This document shows, in pieces, positions 7,626 through 14,619 of a stretch of DNA of 27,049 nucleotides. The stretch covers positions 1 to 27,049 of the forward strand of contig CBDUMS010000049.1 of the NCBI GenBank assembly GCA_965368405.1. The letters are read 5' to 3'. Numbering within the stretch: the stretch's first letter is position 1; every line of letters begins with the position of its first letter. Source of the DNA: S012-113 sp965368405. Lineage in GTDB: Bacteria > Bacteroidota > Bacteroidia > Cytophagales > Cyclobacteriaceae. Position numbers and translations under genes: made by a program. Below the pieces are notes generated by a model that was not told the DNA's origin, made no database searches, and worked only from the letters and a program-made list of their open reading frames with translations.

Positions 7626-10133
7626 ATGAGGTTGAATTTGAACCTTTCTATTTTATTTATCTTGCTTCTTTCGATCGAAGGATACAGCCAAACCACAACA
7701 GTTTATGGTAAGGTGAAGGATGCTGAAACAGGTGACCCTGTTCCCTTCGCCAACGTTATATTTAAGGGCACACAGCTGGGTACTACTACGAGCTTCGATG
7801 GCGACTATAGGCTCTCCGGTCAACCTCCTGTAGACACATTAGTTGTAAGCTATGTGGGTTATGCTCCAACCTACGTACCGATAAAAAAAGGGGTAGAGCA
7901 AGAAATAAATATCCAGCTTCTTCAAAATACAATTCAATTAAATGAATTGATCGTTTATCCCGGAGAAAATCCAGCATTTGAGATAATGCGTCGGGTAATC
8001 GATAATAAAACAGCCAATGATAAACGGGAGCTTTCCGCCTATCAATATGAAGGCTATACCAAAATAGAATTAGATATAGATAATATGTCGCCGCAGTTTC
8101 GTTCGCGCAAAGTTGTGCAAAAAGCAACGGCGGTATTGGATAGTATTCAGACCATAGCAGGCGAAAACGGCAAGCCAATATTACCCATATTTTTCTCGGA
8201 GGCGATCTCGAACTATTATGTTAAGAATAACCCCTTTCTACGCCACGAGTATATTTTAAAAACTAATGTAACGGGCCTTGGGTTAACTGACGGTACTTTT
8301 ACTTCTCAGATTGTTGGCGCTACTTTTCAGGAGTACAATTTCTACAAAAACTTTTTAACGATTCTCGAGAAAGAATTCGCCTCGCCAATTGCGAGTTCCT
8401 GGAAGAGCATGTATGAGTACGACCTAATTGATAGTGTTTTTGTTGGTGATGATTTTTGTTATCGGCTTGATTATTTTCCTAAGCGCAAACACGATTTAGC
8501 CTTCACGGGTACAATATGGATCACCAAAGAAGATTATGCACTAAAGCAAATTGACGCTTCATTACCAAAATCAGCCAACCTTAATTTTGTAGAAAAAATG
8601 AGGGTGCAACAAGAATTGATTCGCACCCCGGCGGGTCCATGGTTGCCGGGAAAAACAAGGGTTCTAGTAGATATAGCGCAACCATCGAATGATATGGCCG
8701 GTATCTTGGCCAAATTCTATACTTCCATTGATAAGGTTGTTGTGAATGAACCCAAAGATGATGATTTCTACAGGCTCCCTGTTGAGATGGATGTTGAAGT
8801 ACGACAAAGCAATGATGACTACTGGGCAGAAAACCGCCATGAAGAATTGAGTCAAACGGAGGTTAACGTATTCCACATGGTGGATACCCTAAAGAAAATC
8901 CCTGTTATTAAAGCCTATAGCGATGTTGTAAAACTGGCCTACAGTGGATTTTATAAGGTAGGCAAGGTGGATATTGGTCCTTACCCACTGTTTCTGGGTT
9001 TTAATGATGTAGAAGGTTTAAGAGTAGGCTTCGGAGGAGAGACCAATTATGATTTCAGCAAAAAGATAGTATTGAAAGCCTATGGTGGATATGGTTTTGG
9101 TGATGAGGAATGGAAATATGCCTTTGGGGTAGATTATATAGCCTCTCGAAAACCCTGGCTCAAGTTTGGGGTTTCGGTCTCACGCGAAGTAGATCCTGTA
9201 TATCTTCTCTATGAGCCAATCGATGGGCAGGTAGCATTTTATGCCTTTACCAGACTAGGCGCGTTGCGAAGACCTTTTATGCACGACAAATACGAGTTTA
9301 AACTAGAAAACCAACTCGTACGTGATGTAAACCTACGCTTGCAGTTCCGTAATGATTATATGCAGCCCTTATATGATTTTAAGTACTACACGGATGAGTC
9401 GCAAGATGCCAGTAGTATTCAGTCTAACTTAACAGCTACCGAAATAAAGGTTGAGCTGGAGTGGGCCAAGGATCGAAAATACCTTATCAACGATAACTAC
9501 AGAATGCACGCTGGCTATAATCGTTTTCCGGTTATTACATTTCGCTACACAGCAGGGCTCAAAGGTGTATTAGGGAGCGATTTTGCATATAATAAGGTTG
9601 GTTTAAATATTATTAAAACCTTTAAACTCGGGCAGTTTGGTACCTCGAGGCTTACCCTTGATGGCGAGTATACTTTTGGTATTGCACCCTATCCATTATT
9701 GGAGAATCACTTAGGAAATGAATCACCGTTCTATACACCACGTGCCTATAGCCTAATGGATAATTTTGAATACACCAGTGATCATTACGCTTCCTTGCGA
9801 TATCGCCATCATTTTAATGGTATGATAATGAACAGAATCCCCTTGATAAAGTACTTGAAGCTGCGACTTTTTGGTGAAGCACGGGTTTTAGTAGGAGGAG
9901 TACGGCAAGAGAATATCGATGTAATGGTGCCCATAGTTGATAGCGATGGTAATGTAGTCCCACAGTTTAAATCGCTCAATGATCAGCCCTATATTGAGTT
10001 GGGCTACGGGGTAGAAAATATCCTAAAGGTTATTCAGATTAACTTCATTCATCGCATTAGCGACACTACTATTCCAGGTCGAGAAAACGCTAATAGTTTT
10101 GGAATCCGGATTGGATTTAATTTTACGTTGTAA
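7626..10133 (+). CDS. DUF5686 outer-membrane protein with carboxypeptidase-regulatory-like domain
   Basis: Large secreted beta-rich protein of about 835 residues. A signal peptide ends near the GYSQ sequence. A CarboxypepD_reg-like beta-sandwich follows (VYGKVKDAETGDPVPFANV onward, to about residue 110). The rest fits the DUF5686 family: a conserved region containing FEIMRRVIDNK, then many alternating strands typical of an outer-membrane barrel, ending in GIRIGFNFTL with an aromatic/hydrophobic terminus. TonB-dependent receptors share the first domain, but I see no plug domain here. The frame also allows TTG at 7611; I chose ATG 7626, which starts directly at the signal peptide. About 75 bases separate it from sanA; TATCTTTA at 7560-7567 is a weak -7 candidate. 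The cargo or function of DUF5686 proteins is unknown to me. Confidence 0.8.
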   Translation: MRLNLNLSILFILLLSIEGYSQTTTVYGKVKDAETGDPVPFANVIFKGTQLGTTTSFDGDYRLSGQPPVDTLVVSYVGYAPTYVPIKKGVEQEINIQLLQNTIQLNELIVYPGENPAFEIMRRVIDNKTANDKRELSAYQYEGYTKIELDIDNMSPQFRSRKVVQKATAVLDSIQTIAGENGKPILPIFFSEAISNYYVKNNPFLRHEYILKTNVTGLGLTDGTFTSQIVGATFQEYNFYKNFLTILEKEFASPIASSWKSMYEYDLIDSVFVGDDFCYRLDYFPKRKHDLAFTGTIWITKEDYALKQIDASLPKSANLNFVEKMRVQQELIRTPAGPWLPGKTRVLVDIAQPSNDMAGILAKFYTSIDKVVVNEPKDDDFYRLPVEMDVEVRQSNDDYWAENRHEELSQTEVNVFHMVDTLKKIPVIKAYSDVVKLAYSGFYKVGKVDIGPYPLFLGFNDVEGLRVGFGGETNYDFSKKIVLKAYGGYGFGDEEWKYAFGVDYIASRKPWLKFGVSVSREVDPVYLLYEPIDGQVAFYAFTRLGALRRPFMHDKYEFKLENQLVRDVNLRLQFRNDYMQPLYDFKYYTDESQDASSIQSNLTATEIKVELEWAKDRKYLINDNYRMHAGYNRFPVITFRYTAGLKGVLGSDFAYNKVGLNIIKTFKLGQFGTSRLTLDGEYTFGIAPYPLLENHLGNESPFYTPRAYSLMDNFEYTSDHYASLRYRHHFNGMIMNRIPLIKYLKLRLFGEARVLVGGVRQENIDVMVPIVDSDGNVVPQFKSLNDQPYIELGYGVENILKVIQINFIHRISDTTIPGRENANSFGIRIGFNFTL

Positions 10134-10158
10134 TAGAGCTTTCGCTACAAATCAAACC

Positions 10159-10962
10159 CTAACTAAAATCCCTCTTTACCAAATTCCTATATGCTAAGAG
10201 AATGAATATTATCGTGTAAGCGATAAGTACGGTAGCACTTAGCGGATCTACATAATCCTGAATTTCCATAAATGCGTAGCGCTGGAAAGGTACCTTGATG
10301 ATAGCATTTATCGCATGCATAGGCAGATAGGGTAGAATAGGGTCCATACTATCTGGCAAACTGGCTCCAAAGGCATACTCAAGGGCAGGATAGATAAGCA
10401 CTAGCCCAATCGCCAACCCAGCTCTTTTAATCCAGACAGCAAAAAGCATAACCAACATTAAATAGGCAAAGGTGGTTAAGAAATATCCCGGAATGAACTG
10501 AATTCCGGTAAACATATAACGCATCTCGGTTTCTGGCGTGTAAATGCTACCCGTTATTAAACCGATCAGGAACACAAATAGGGTCGATGCCAGAGTTATA
10601 ATAAATATCATGAGCACTTTCGATGCTAGAAAATCTTTGCGGTCGAAGCCATCGATAATATTTTGTCTGATGGTTTTAAAGCTGAACTCGTTCGTAATTG
10701 ATATAATAACTACAATAGCTAATACCAACTGAAAATAGGTTGATACATAAGTCAGGTTCTGCCAGATATCTGGAAAATGGTACAGCGGAACACGAAGAAT
10801 GTCCACCTCATCGAAATCAGCTCCTTTACTATTAAGCCATTTCAGAAATTCCATTCCACTCGAGGTCACCAAGCCCATGGTTGCAAAAAAGAGGATAATT
10901 AATACCCAGAAAGAGCGGTAATGACGTAATTTCTTAAAATCTATCTTTAATAATCGTATCAT
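10159..10962 (-). CDS. ABC-2 type transporter permease
   Basis: Membrane subunit of the exporter whose ATPase gene immediately precedes it with a 4-base overlap. The 267-residue protein has about six hydrophobic segments: one near residues 17-36, two in the centre flanking a cytoplasmic NEFSFKTIRQNIIDGF loop, and the others towards the C-terminus. That loop, with its TxRQN(I/L)IDG pattern, is typical of ABC-2/BcrB-like permeases that interact with BcrA-like ATPases. Between the first two helices is a larger extracytoplasmic loop (roughly 37-70). It is the last gene of the minus-strand cluster that starts with the ECF sigma factor and converges with the DUF5686 gene, leaving only 25 bases in between. 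Substrate unknown. Confidence 0.85.
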   Translation of the reverse strand: MIRLLKIDFKKLRHYRSFWVLIILFFATMGLVTSSGMEFLKWLNSKGADFDEVDILRVPLYHFPDIWQNLTYVSTYFQLVLAIVVIISITNEFSFKTIRQNIIDGFDRKDFLASKVLMIFIITLASTLFVFLIGLITGSIYTPETEMRYMFTGIQFIPGYFLTTFAYLMLVMLFAVWIKRAGLAIGLVLIYPALEYAFGASLPDSMDPILPYLPMHAINAIIKVPFQRYAFMEIQDYVDPLSATVLIAYTIIFILLAYRNLVKRDFS

Positions 10963-11849
10963 TTCGACTCCTTTAAAACTTCTAAGAATTGTTTTTCTAA
11001 CGACTGATGTACCGTAAACAAATGAGATGCTACAATGCCACGATCAATGAGTAACTTATTGATGTCTGAAGCATTATGTCCTTCATCGAGGATAACAATA
11101 AACTTACCTTTCTCTTCCTTAACGCTCATTATAAAGGGCGCTTGCTCGAGTAAATCACCAAGCGGTTTGTCAGCCATAACCTCAACGGCGATTTCGCCTT
11201 TGGTCACATCTTCAACCTTACCAGTGTATATTAATTTACCTTGCTTAAGTACCGAAAAGTCGGTGCATACTTTCTGTACCTCATCTAGCAGATGACTGGC
11301 AAGCACAATTGTTTTGCCGCTTTTTGCAATTTCTATGATCAATTCGCGTATCGCTGCAATACCTTGTGGGTCAAGACCATTGGTAGGTTCATCGAGAATC
11401 ATCACCTCAGGATCGCATAATAAGGCCGATGCGATTGACAATCTTTGTTTCATCCCCAAGGAATAGGTTCTGAATTTATCTTGCTCTCTACCTTTCAAGC
11501 CAACTTGCTGAATGACCTCATCGATCCTGGTATAGGCTACATTTTTGATATCGCAGACTAACTCTAAATTTTTAGCGCCACTTAAATAAGGATAGAAGAT
11601 AGGCGTTTCTAAAATAGCTCCAATGTTCTTACGATGATCTTTCGTAGGTTGTTCGCCAAACCAGGTGTAAGATCCTGATGTTTTATTAATGACATCCAGG
11701 ATCATTCCCAGTGTAGTTGTTTTGCCGCTTCCGTTTGGTCCTAGAATACCAAAAACAGAACCTCGCTTGATTTCCAGGTCTAAGCCATCTACAGCCTTAA
11801 TACGACCATAATGCTTTGTTAAACCTTTAGTTGATAGAATTGTATCCAA
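10959..11849 (-). CDS. ABC transporter ATP-binding protein, BcrA type
   Basis: ATPase that should power the adjacent ABC-2 permease. Seen: Walker A GPNGSGKTT (37-45), signature YSLGMKQRL (129-137), Walker B VMILDEPTNGLD (149-160) and the H-loop ASHLL. The segment where the Q-loop is expected reads GAILETPIFYPYLSG, with Glu where a Gln is usual, a pattern found in BcrA-type (bacitracin or lantibiotic-immunity-like) ATPases. About 80 residues follow the core and could carry an accessory C-terminal domain. The start is TTG at 11849, one base after the stop of the preceding DUF4252 gene, so translation is very likely coupled. This ties the transporter to the sigma/anti-sigma/DUF4252 cluster. Substrate unknown; export of a lipid, peptide or antibiotic is possible. 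Confidence 0.9.
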   Translation of the reverse strand: MDTILSTKGLTKHYGRIKAVDGLDLEIKRGSVFGILGPNGSGKTTTLGMILDVINKTSGSYTWFGEQPTKDHRKNIGAILETPIFYPYLSGAKNLELVCDIKNVAYTRIDEVIQQVGLKGREQDKFRTYSLGMKQRLSIASALLCDPEVMILDEPTNGLDPQGIAAIRELIIEIAKSGKTIVLASHLLDEVQKVCTDFSVLKQGKLIYTGKVEDVTKGEIAVEVMADKPLGDLLEQAPFIMSVKEEKGKFIVILDEGHNASDINKLLIDRGIVASHLFTVHQSLEKQFLEVLKESK

Positions 11850-11850
11850 T

Positions 11851-12321
11851 TTAAAATTCTTTAGCTTCTTTAATTTTATCTACAAGTTGTCCAATATCGC
11901 CAATTGGCATGCTGCCAACCAGATCTATGGCTATTAAATTATCATCTTCATTCATAAGAAGAAAGAAACCTTCAATTTCGTCATCTTCTAAAATATAGAC
12001 ACCAATATTATAGTCTTTGCTTTTAACAGCCATGAGTTCTTCAAACTCTTCATCTTCAAGTCCATCCTTAATTTCAGATAAAACCTTTTCAGAATCGAAG
12101 GATTCCTCTTTTTCTATCATTAAGACTTTTATTTTTTCAATATCACGAATCATCCTATCGAAATCAGGATCATCTTCAACATTAAGCATTCGCAAGGAGC
12201 TATGATAGAACATGAAAACCCGTCCATCGGGAAATTCTTCCGAGAGATTACGCATAACCTTGCTTTGCGCCAGGGTGTAACAGGGCAATAATGCCAAAAC
12301 TAAAATTGCTATAAGTTTCAT
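11851..12321 (-). CDS. DUF4252 protein, third paralogue in transcription order
   Basis: A 156-residue secreted protein: a signal peptide of about 18 residues ending at TLAQ, then a small alpha/beta domain rich in Asp and Glu. It aligns loosely with the two upstream paralogues: an N-terminal helix, a strand (RVFMFYHSS), an acidic linker, a helix containing EEFEELMAVKSKDYN, and a C-terminal pair of strands ending in LIAIDLVGSMPIGDIGQL. This is the DUF4252 pattern, whose biochemical role is unknown. Its start lies only about 20 bases downstream of a strong hairpin and T-tract, so expression may depend on readthrough. The ABC ATPase begins one base after its stop. It is the most divergent of the three: shorter, and with a Cys in the signal peptide (LPCYTLAQ) that does not make a clear lipobox. 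Confidence 0.75.
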   Translation of the reverse strand: MKLIAILVLALLPCYTLAQSKVMRNLSEEFPDGRVFMFYHSSLRMLNVEDDPDFDRMIRDIEKIKVLMIEKEESFDSEKVLSEIKDGLEDEEFEELMAVKSKDYNIGVYILEDDEIEGFFLLMNEDDNLIAIDLVGSMPIGDIGQLVDKIKEAKEF

Positions 12322-12337
12322 GGAGAGTTAAAATAAG

Positions 12338-12369
12338 AAAAATCGTGAAGACATAAGTTGCCTTCACGA
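12338..12369 (-). terminator. Intra-cluster hairpin with T-tract (terminator or attenuator)
   Basis: On the minus strand a 10-bp stem (TCGTGAAGGC pairing with GTCTTCACGA, one G-T wobble) closes a 7-base loop at 12369-12343 and is followed at once by five Ts (12342-12338). It begins 22 bases after the stop of the second DUF4252 gene and ends about 17 bases before the start of the third. This has the form of a Rho-independent terminator, inside what otherwise looks like one operon. Confidence 0.75.
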
Positions 12370-12391
12370 AATTCTTTAGTAAGATTCGAGA

Positions 12392-12904
12392 TTAATGGAA
12401 ATTATCATGGTGCTTAGAGAGGTAGGAGAGGTCTTTCATCGAAAGCTTCCCGTTAATGCTTATTAAGGTGAATTCATCTTTCTCTTCTACCATGACTAAC
12501 ATATTACGAATTTCATCTTCAGCTCCTTGGGCCATTACATTGACCAATTCTTTTCCTTCTTTAACCTTGATAAACTCCTCATACTTTTCTTTCATGAGGC
12601 TATTGCGAAGACTAGTTACTTCATCTCTGCTAAGGTCTGTCTCGTAGTAAGGTAATTGTAGCACTGTCATTGATGTGATACCATCGGCAATACGACCAAT
12701 TGCTTGTAAATCCTCATCGGGTTCATCCTCATCATCATACTCGGCAATACTTGAAATCAGATTGAATAAAGAGCCTTTTACTACAACATAGGTTGCGTCT
12801 TCGTGCTCACTCCATTTATCCATAAAAGCTGAGACCGACTTGCTTTGCGCCATTGCCAAAACAGGTAGCAAGGCCATAATCATTAGTGTTGTTAACTTTT
12901 TCAT
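12392..12904 (-). CDS. DUF4252 protein, second paralogue
   Basis: A 170-residue secreted protein. The signal peptide (KKLTTLMIMALLPVLAMA) is probably cleaved before QSKSVSAF. The mature part shows the same order of elements as its neighbours: a helix beginning SVSAFMDKW, a strand (TYVVVKGSLFNLIS), an acidic linker (DDEDEPDEDLQ), a helix-strand unit around EKYEEFIKVKEGKE, and the closing strands FTLISINGKLSMKDLSYLSK. The closing LISINGxLxxxxLSxLSK segment resembles LLSLVGDIDLKQISRLSK of the first paralogue, supporting tandem duplication. Location is likely periplasmic or the outer membrane face; the role is unknown. Only 28 bases separate it from the preceding gene, whereas a terminator-like hairpin follows it. 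Confidence 0.8.
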   Translation of the reverse strand: MKKLTTLMIMALLPVLAMAQSKSVSAFMDKWSEHEDATYVVVKGSLFNLISSIAEYDDEDEPDEDLQAIGRIADGITSMTVLQLPYYETDLSRDEVTSLRNSLMKEKYEEFIKVKEGKELVNVMAQGAEDEIRNMLVMVEEKDEFTLISINGKLSMKDLSYLSKHHDNFH

Positions 12905-12932
12905 TGTTTTTGAGTTTTGTGTTGTTATTATA

Positions 12933-13466
12933 TTAGTTGTTATTTCCTTCGTTTATCTTTTCAAGGTGTTCAAATCCATCGATGGACATTGTCTTCGATA
13001 GCCTGGAAATTTGTTTTAAGTCGATATCTCCCACCAGGCTGAGCAAAAAGAATTCTGTATCGCCATGGATGACCATTAAAAGTTCAGCAACAATCCCATT
13101 CTCCTCTTTAATAAGAAACTGCATATTGCTGTCTTTATCCTTAATCGTCATCAACTCATCATACTGCTTCATCGGAATTAAACTGAAAGCATCTTTATAA
13201 AGTGCGTCCGCCTCGGTTTTAGAAATATCATCCTTAGCGAGTATGCGTAATCCTTTGACCTTTGAAATCGCATCGAGTAATTCTTGATCTTCCTCATCTT
13301 CCGAATCCAGATTGGCAAATAACCCAAACATTCGCGAAGTGACCGTTACCTGAGTAAAATCTTCATCATTAGCATATTTGCCCATGTATTTACTAATCGC
13401 ATCATCTTGTGCAGATGCACTAAGTGCAATCAATGTTACGAGTGTTAAACCTATTAACTTTTTCAT
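12933..13466 (-). CDS. DUF4252 protein, first paralogue
   Basis: A 177-residue secreted protein with a classical signal peptide (KKLIGLTLVTLIALSASA, probable cleavage before QDDAIS) and a DUF4252-like mature domain. Seen: helix AISKYMGKYAND, strand FTQVTVTSRMFGLFAN, acidic linker DSEDEEDQELLD, helix/strand MKQYDELMTIKDKDSN, and closing strands EFFLLSLVGDIDLKQISRLSK. Its start codon overlaps the anti-sigma stop by 4 bases, so it is translationally coupled to the regulators. Placement of DUF4252 genes directly after an ECF sigma factor and anti-sigma gene is a recurrent Bacteroidota arrangement, which suggests these proteins are sensors or main outputs of the regulon; that is inference. Confidence 0.82.
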   Translation of the reverse strand: MKKLIGLTLVTLIALSASAQDDAISKYMGKYANDEDFTQVTVTSRMFGLFANLDSEDEEDQELLDAISKVKGLRILAKDDISKTEADALYKDAFSLIPMKQYDELMTIKDKDSNMQFLIKEENGIVAELLMVIHGDTEFFLLSLVGDIDLKQISRLSKTMSIDGFEHLEKINEGNNN

Positions 13467-13975
13467 TGTACGTCGTTTTTAATTTTGTTTTCAGCTTCAT
13501 TTAATACGCCAATTTTCTGGGCCTGAATTCGACCGGTATTCATTTTTTCGGCGATTAAAAGGAATGCTTTTTTAGTTTCTTCGTAAGCTTCTTCTGGTGT
13601 TTGGAATGTGTCCTCAACCAAGAGCATTTTTGGCTTTTCATCAAAATACTCCATCCTAAAGACCAGAGAGGCAACTGCAACAACCAGCACAGCAGCTGCT
13701 ACCCGCATATAATTATTGAAGTAATGTTTTAGTTTAATAACACGAGGTTCTTTTTTTTCACTAATCTTTTCTAAGACCTCCTCTTCAAACTTGTTATCGA
13801 GCTCTATATGTCGCTGGCTCTCGAAGTAGCGAAACAAAGCTGCCGATTTCTCGAACTCTGCCGGTATTTCACTCTGCTTAAAGAAATCACGTAACTCAGC
13901 CTCTTCTTCAATGGTTGTTACGCAGTTCCAATAGCGTTCAAGCAGTATTTCTATTCTACTAAAGTCCATACGCAT
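13463..13975 (-). CDS. Single-pass membrane anti-sigma-like protein
   Basis: A 170-residue protein with a cytoplasmic N-terminal helical part (IEILLERYWNCVTTIEEEAE, then a short charged helix region), one membrane helix at about residues 90-106 (RVAAAVLVVAVASLVF), and a periplasmic tail with TPEEAYEETKKAFLLIAEKM. There is no FecR domain. The topology, together with its position directly after and overlapping an ECF sigma gene by 17 bases, fits an anti-sigma factor that holds the sigma factor at the inner membrane. The start could be ATG 13975 or ATG 13969 two codons later. Coupled overlaps on both sides imply stoichiometric synthesis with the sigma factor and first DUF4252 protein. Anti-sigma function is inferred from topology and context, not from a diagnostic motif. 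Confidence 0.7.
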   Translation of the reverse strand: MRMDFSRIEILLERYWNCVTTIEEEAELRDFFKQSEIPAEFEKSAALFRYFESQRHIELDNKFEEEVLEKISEKKEPRVIKLKHYFNNYMRVAAAVLVVAVASLVFRMEYFDEKPKMLLVEDTFQTPEEAYEETKKAFLLIAEKMNTGRIQAQKIGVLNEAENKIKNDVQ

Positions 13976-14468
13976 TTATATTTAGCAAGTTTTCCTTCAC
14001 AGACTTTCTTGCTCTGAATAAATTCACTTTAACATTATTTGCATCCAGGTTTAGTATTTCTCCAATCTCCTGGTAAGAAAACCCCTCAATATCCCTTAGC
14101 TGAATTATTCGCCGCTGTTTCTCGGGCAAACTAGCTATGAAATGATGAATGTTTTCCATGGTATCGTCTATTTCTGTTTTCTTATCGGGTGTGACCCCGT
14201 TATAGCTTAGATCATAACTATTATCTAAACTATCTGAATTATACTGTTTCGATTTTAGTCTGTCAAGGGAAAGGTTTCTTACAACTCGCATACACCAGGC
14301 TTCCATATTATGATAGGTATGCATTTCTTCACGCTTATTCCATACCCTTATCATGGCTTCCTGTACGATATCTTTCGCCTCGTCTTCATCTTTCAGAAGC
14401 CTTAATGCAAAACGATACATCTTATCTTTTGCTGGTAAAACCCGGGATTTAAAGGCTTCTAAACTCAT
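13959..14468 (-). CDS. ECF-family RNA polymerase sigma factor
   Basis: A 169-residue group 4 sigma-70 factor. Region 2 spans about residues 10-75, with RLLKDEDEAKDIVQEAMIRV (core binding and -10 recognition) and AWCMRVVRNLSLDRLK. Region 4 spans about 105-160, with SLPEKQRRIIQLRDIEGFSY and the helix-turn-helix QEIGEILNLDANNVKVNLFR (-35 recognition). No region 1 or 3 is present, as expected. It heads a minus-strand cluster with a downstream membrane anti-sigma-like gene, and a TGTAAC-N16-CGTC sequence just upstream suggests autoregulation. The regulon beyond this operon cannot be read from the window; the divergent metalloprotease shares the intergenic region but shows no equally good copy of this motif. 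Confidence 0.93.
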   Translation of the reverse strand: MSLEAFKSRVLPAKDKMYRFALRLLKDEDEAKDIVQEAMIRVWNKREEMHTYHNMEAWCMRVVRNLSLDRLKSKQYNSDSLDNSYDLSYNGVTPDKKTEIDDTMENIHHFIASLPEKQRRIIQLRDIEGFSYQEIGEILNLDANNVKVNLFRARKSVKENLLNINAYGL

Positions 14469-14481
14469 AATTCATAATCAA

Positions 14482-14507
14482 GACGATGACTAAAGATAAA
14501 TGTTACA
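14482..14507 (-). promoter_or_regulatory. Candidate ECF-type autoregulatory promoter
   Basis: On the minus strand TGTAAC (14507-14502) is followed after 16 bases by CGTC (14485-14482), closely matching the general ECF promoter form (an AAC-containing -35 element, a 16-17 base spacer, and a CGTC/CGAC-type -10). The sigma gene starts at 14468, so the leader would be only a few bases. This is the usual autoregulatory arrangement, but the evidence is one match of short motifs. Confidence 0.4.
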
Positions 14508-14595
14508 CAGCAATAAAAAGTTTTTTTCTGAAATAACCATTTACATGAATAAACAGCCAATGGTCACATTATGGGGTGGCGCCAAATAGGGACAA

Positions 14596-14610
14596 TTTAG
14601 CTTCGCTAAA
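14596..14610 (+). other. Short leader hairpin before the metalloprotease start
   Basis: TTTAG and CTAAA form a 5-bp inverted repeat around CTTCG (C and G could pair to leave a TTC loop), followed by a run of eight or so As up to AGTCC and the ATG at 14620. It is too weak and lacks a T-tract, so it is not a terminator on this strand. It could affect translation initiation, or it may be chance. Confidence 0.3.
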
Positions 14611-14619
14611 AAAAAGTCC

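Noticed and set aside
12017..13200. Serine-rich plus-strand frames across the DUF4252 genes
   Set aside because: They are antisense images of acidic, Glu- and Asp-rich coding sequence (GAA/GAT read as TTC/ATC) and lack independent coding features.
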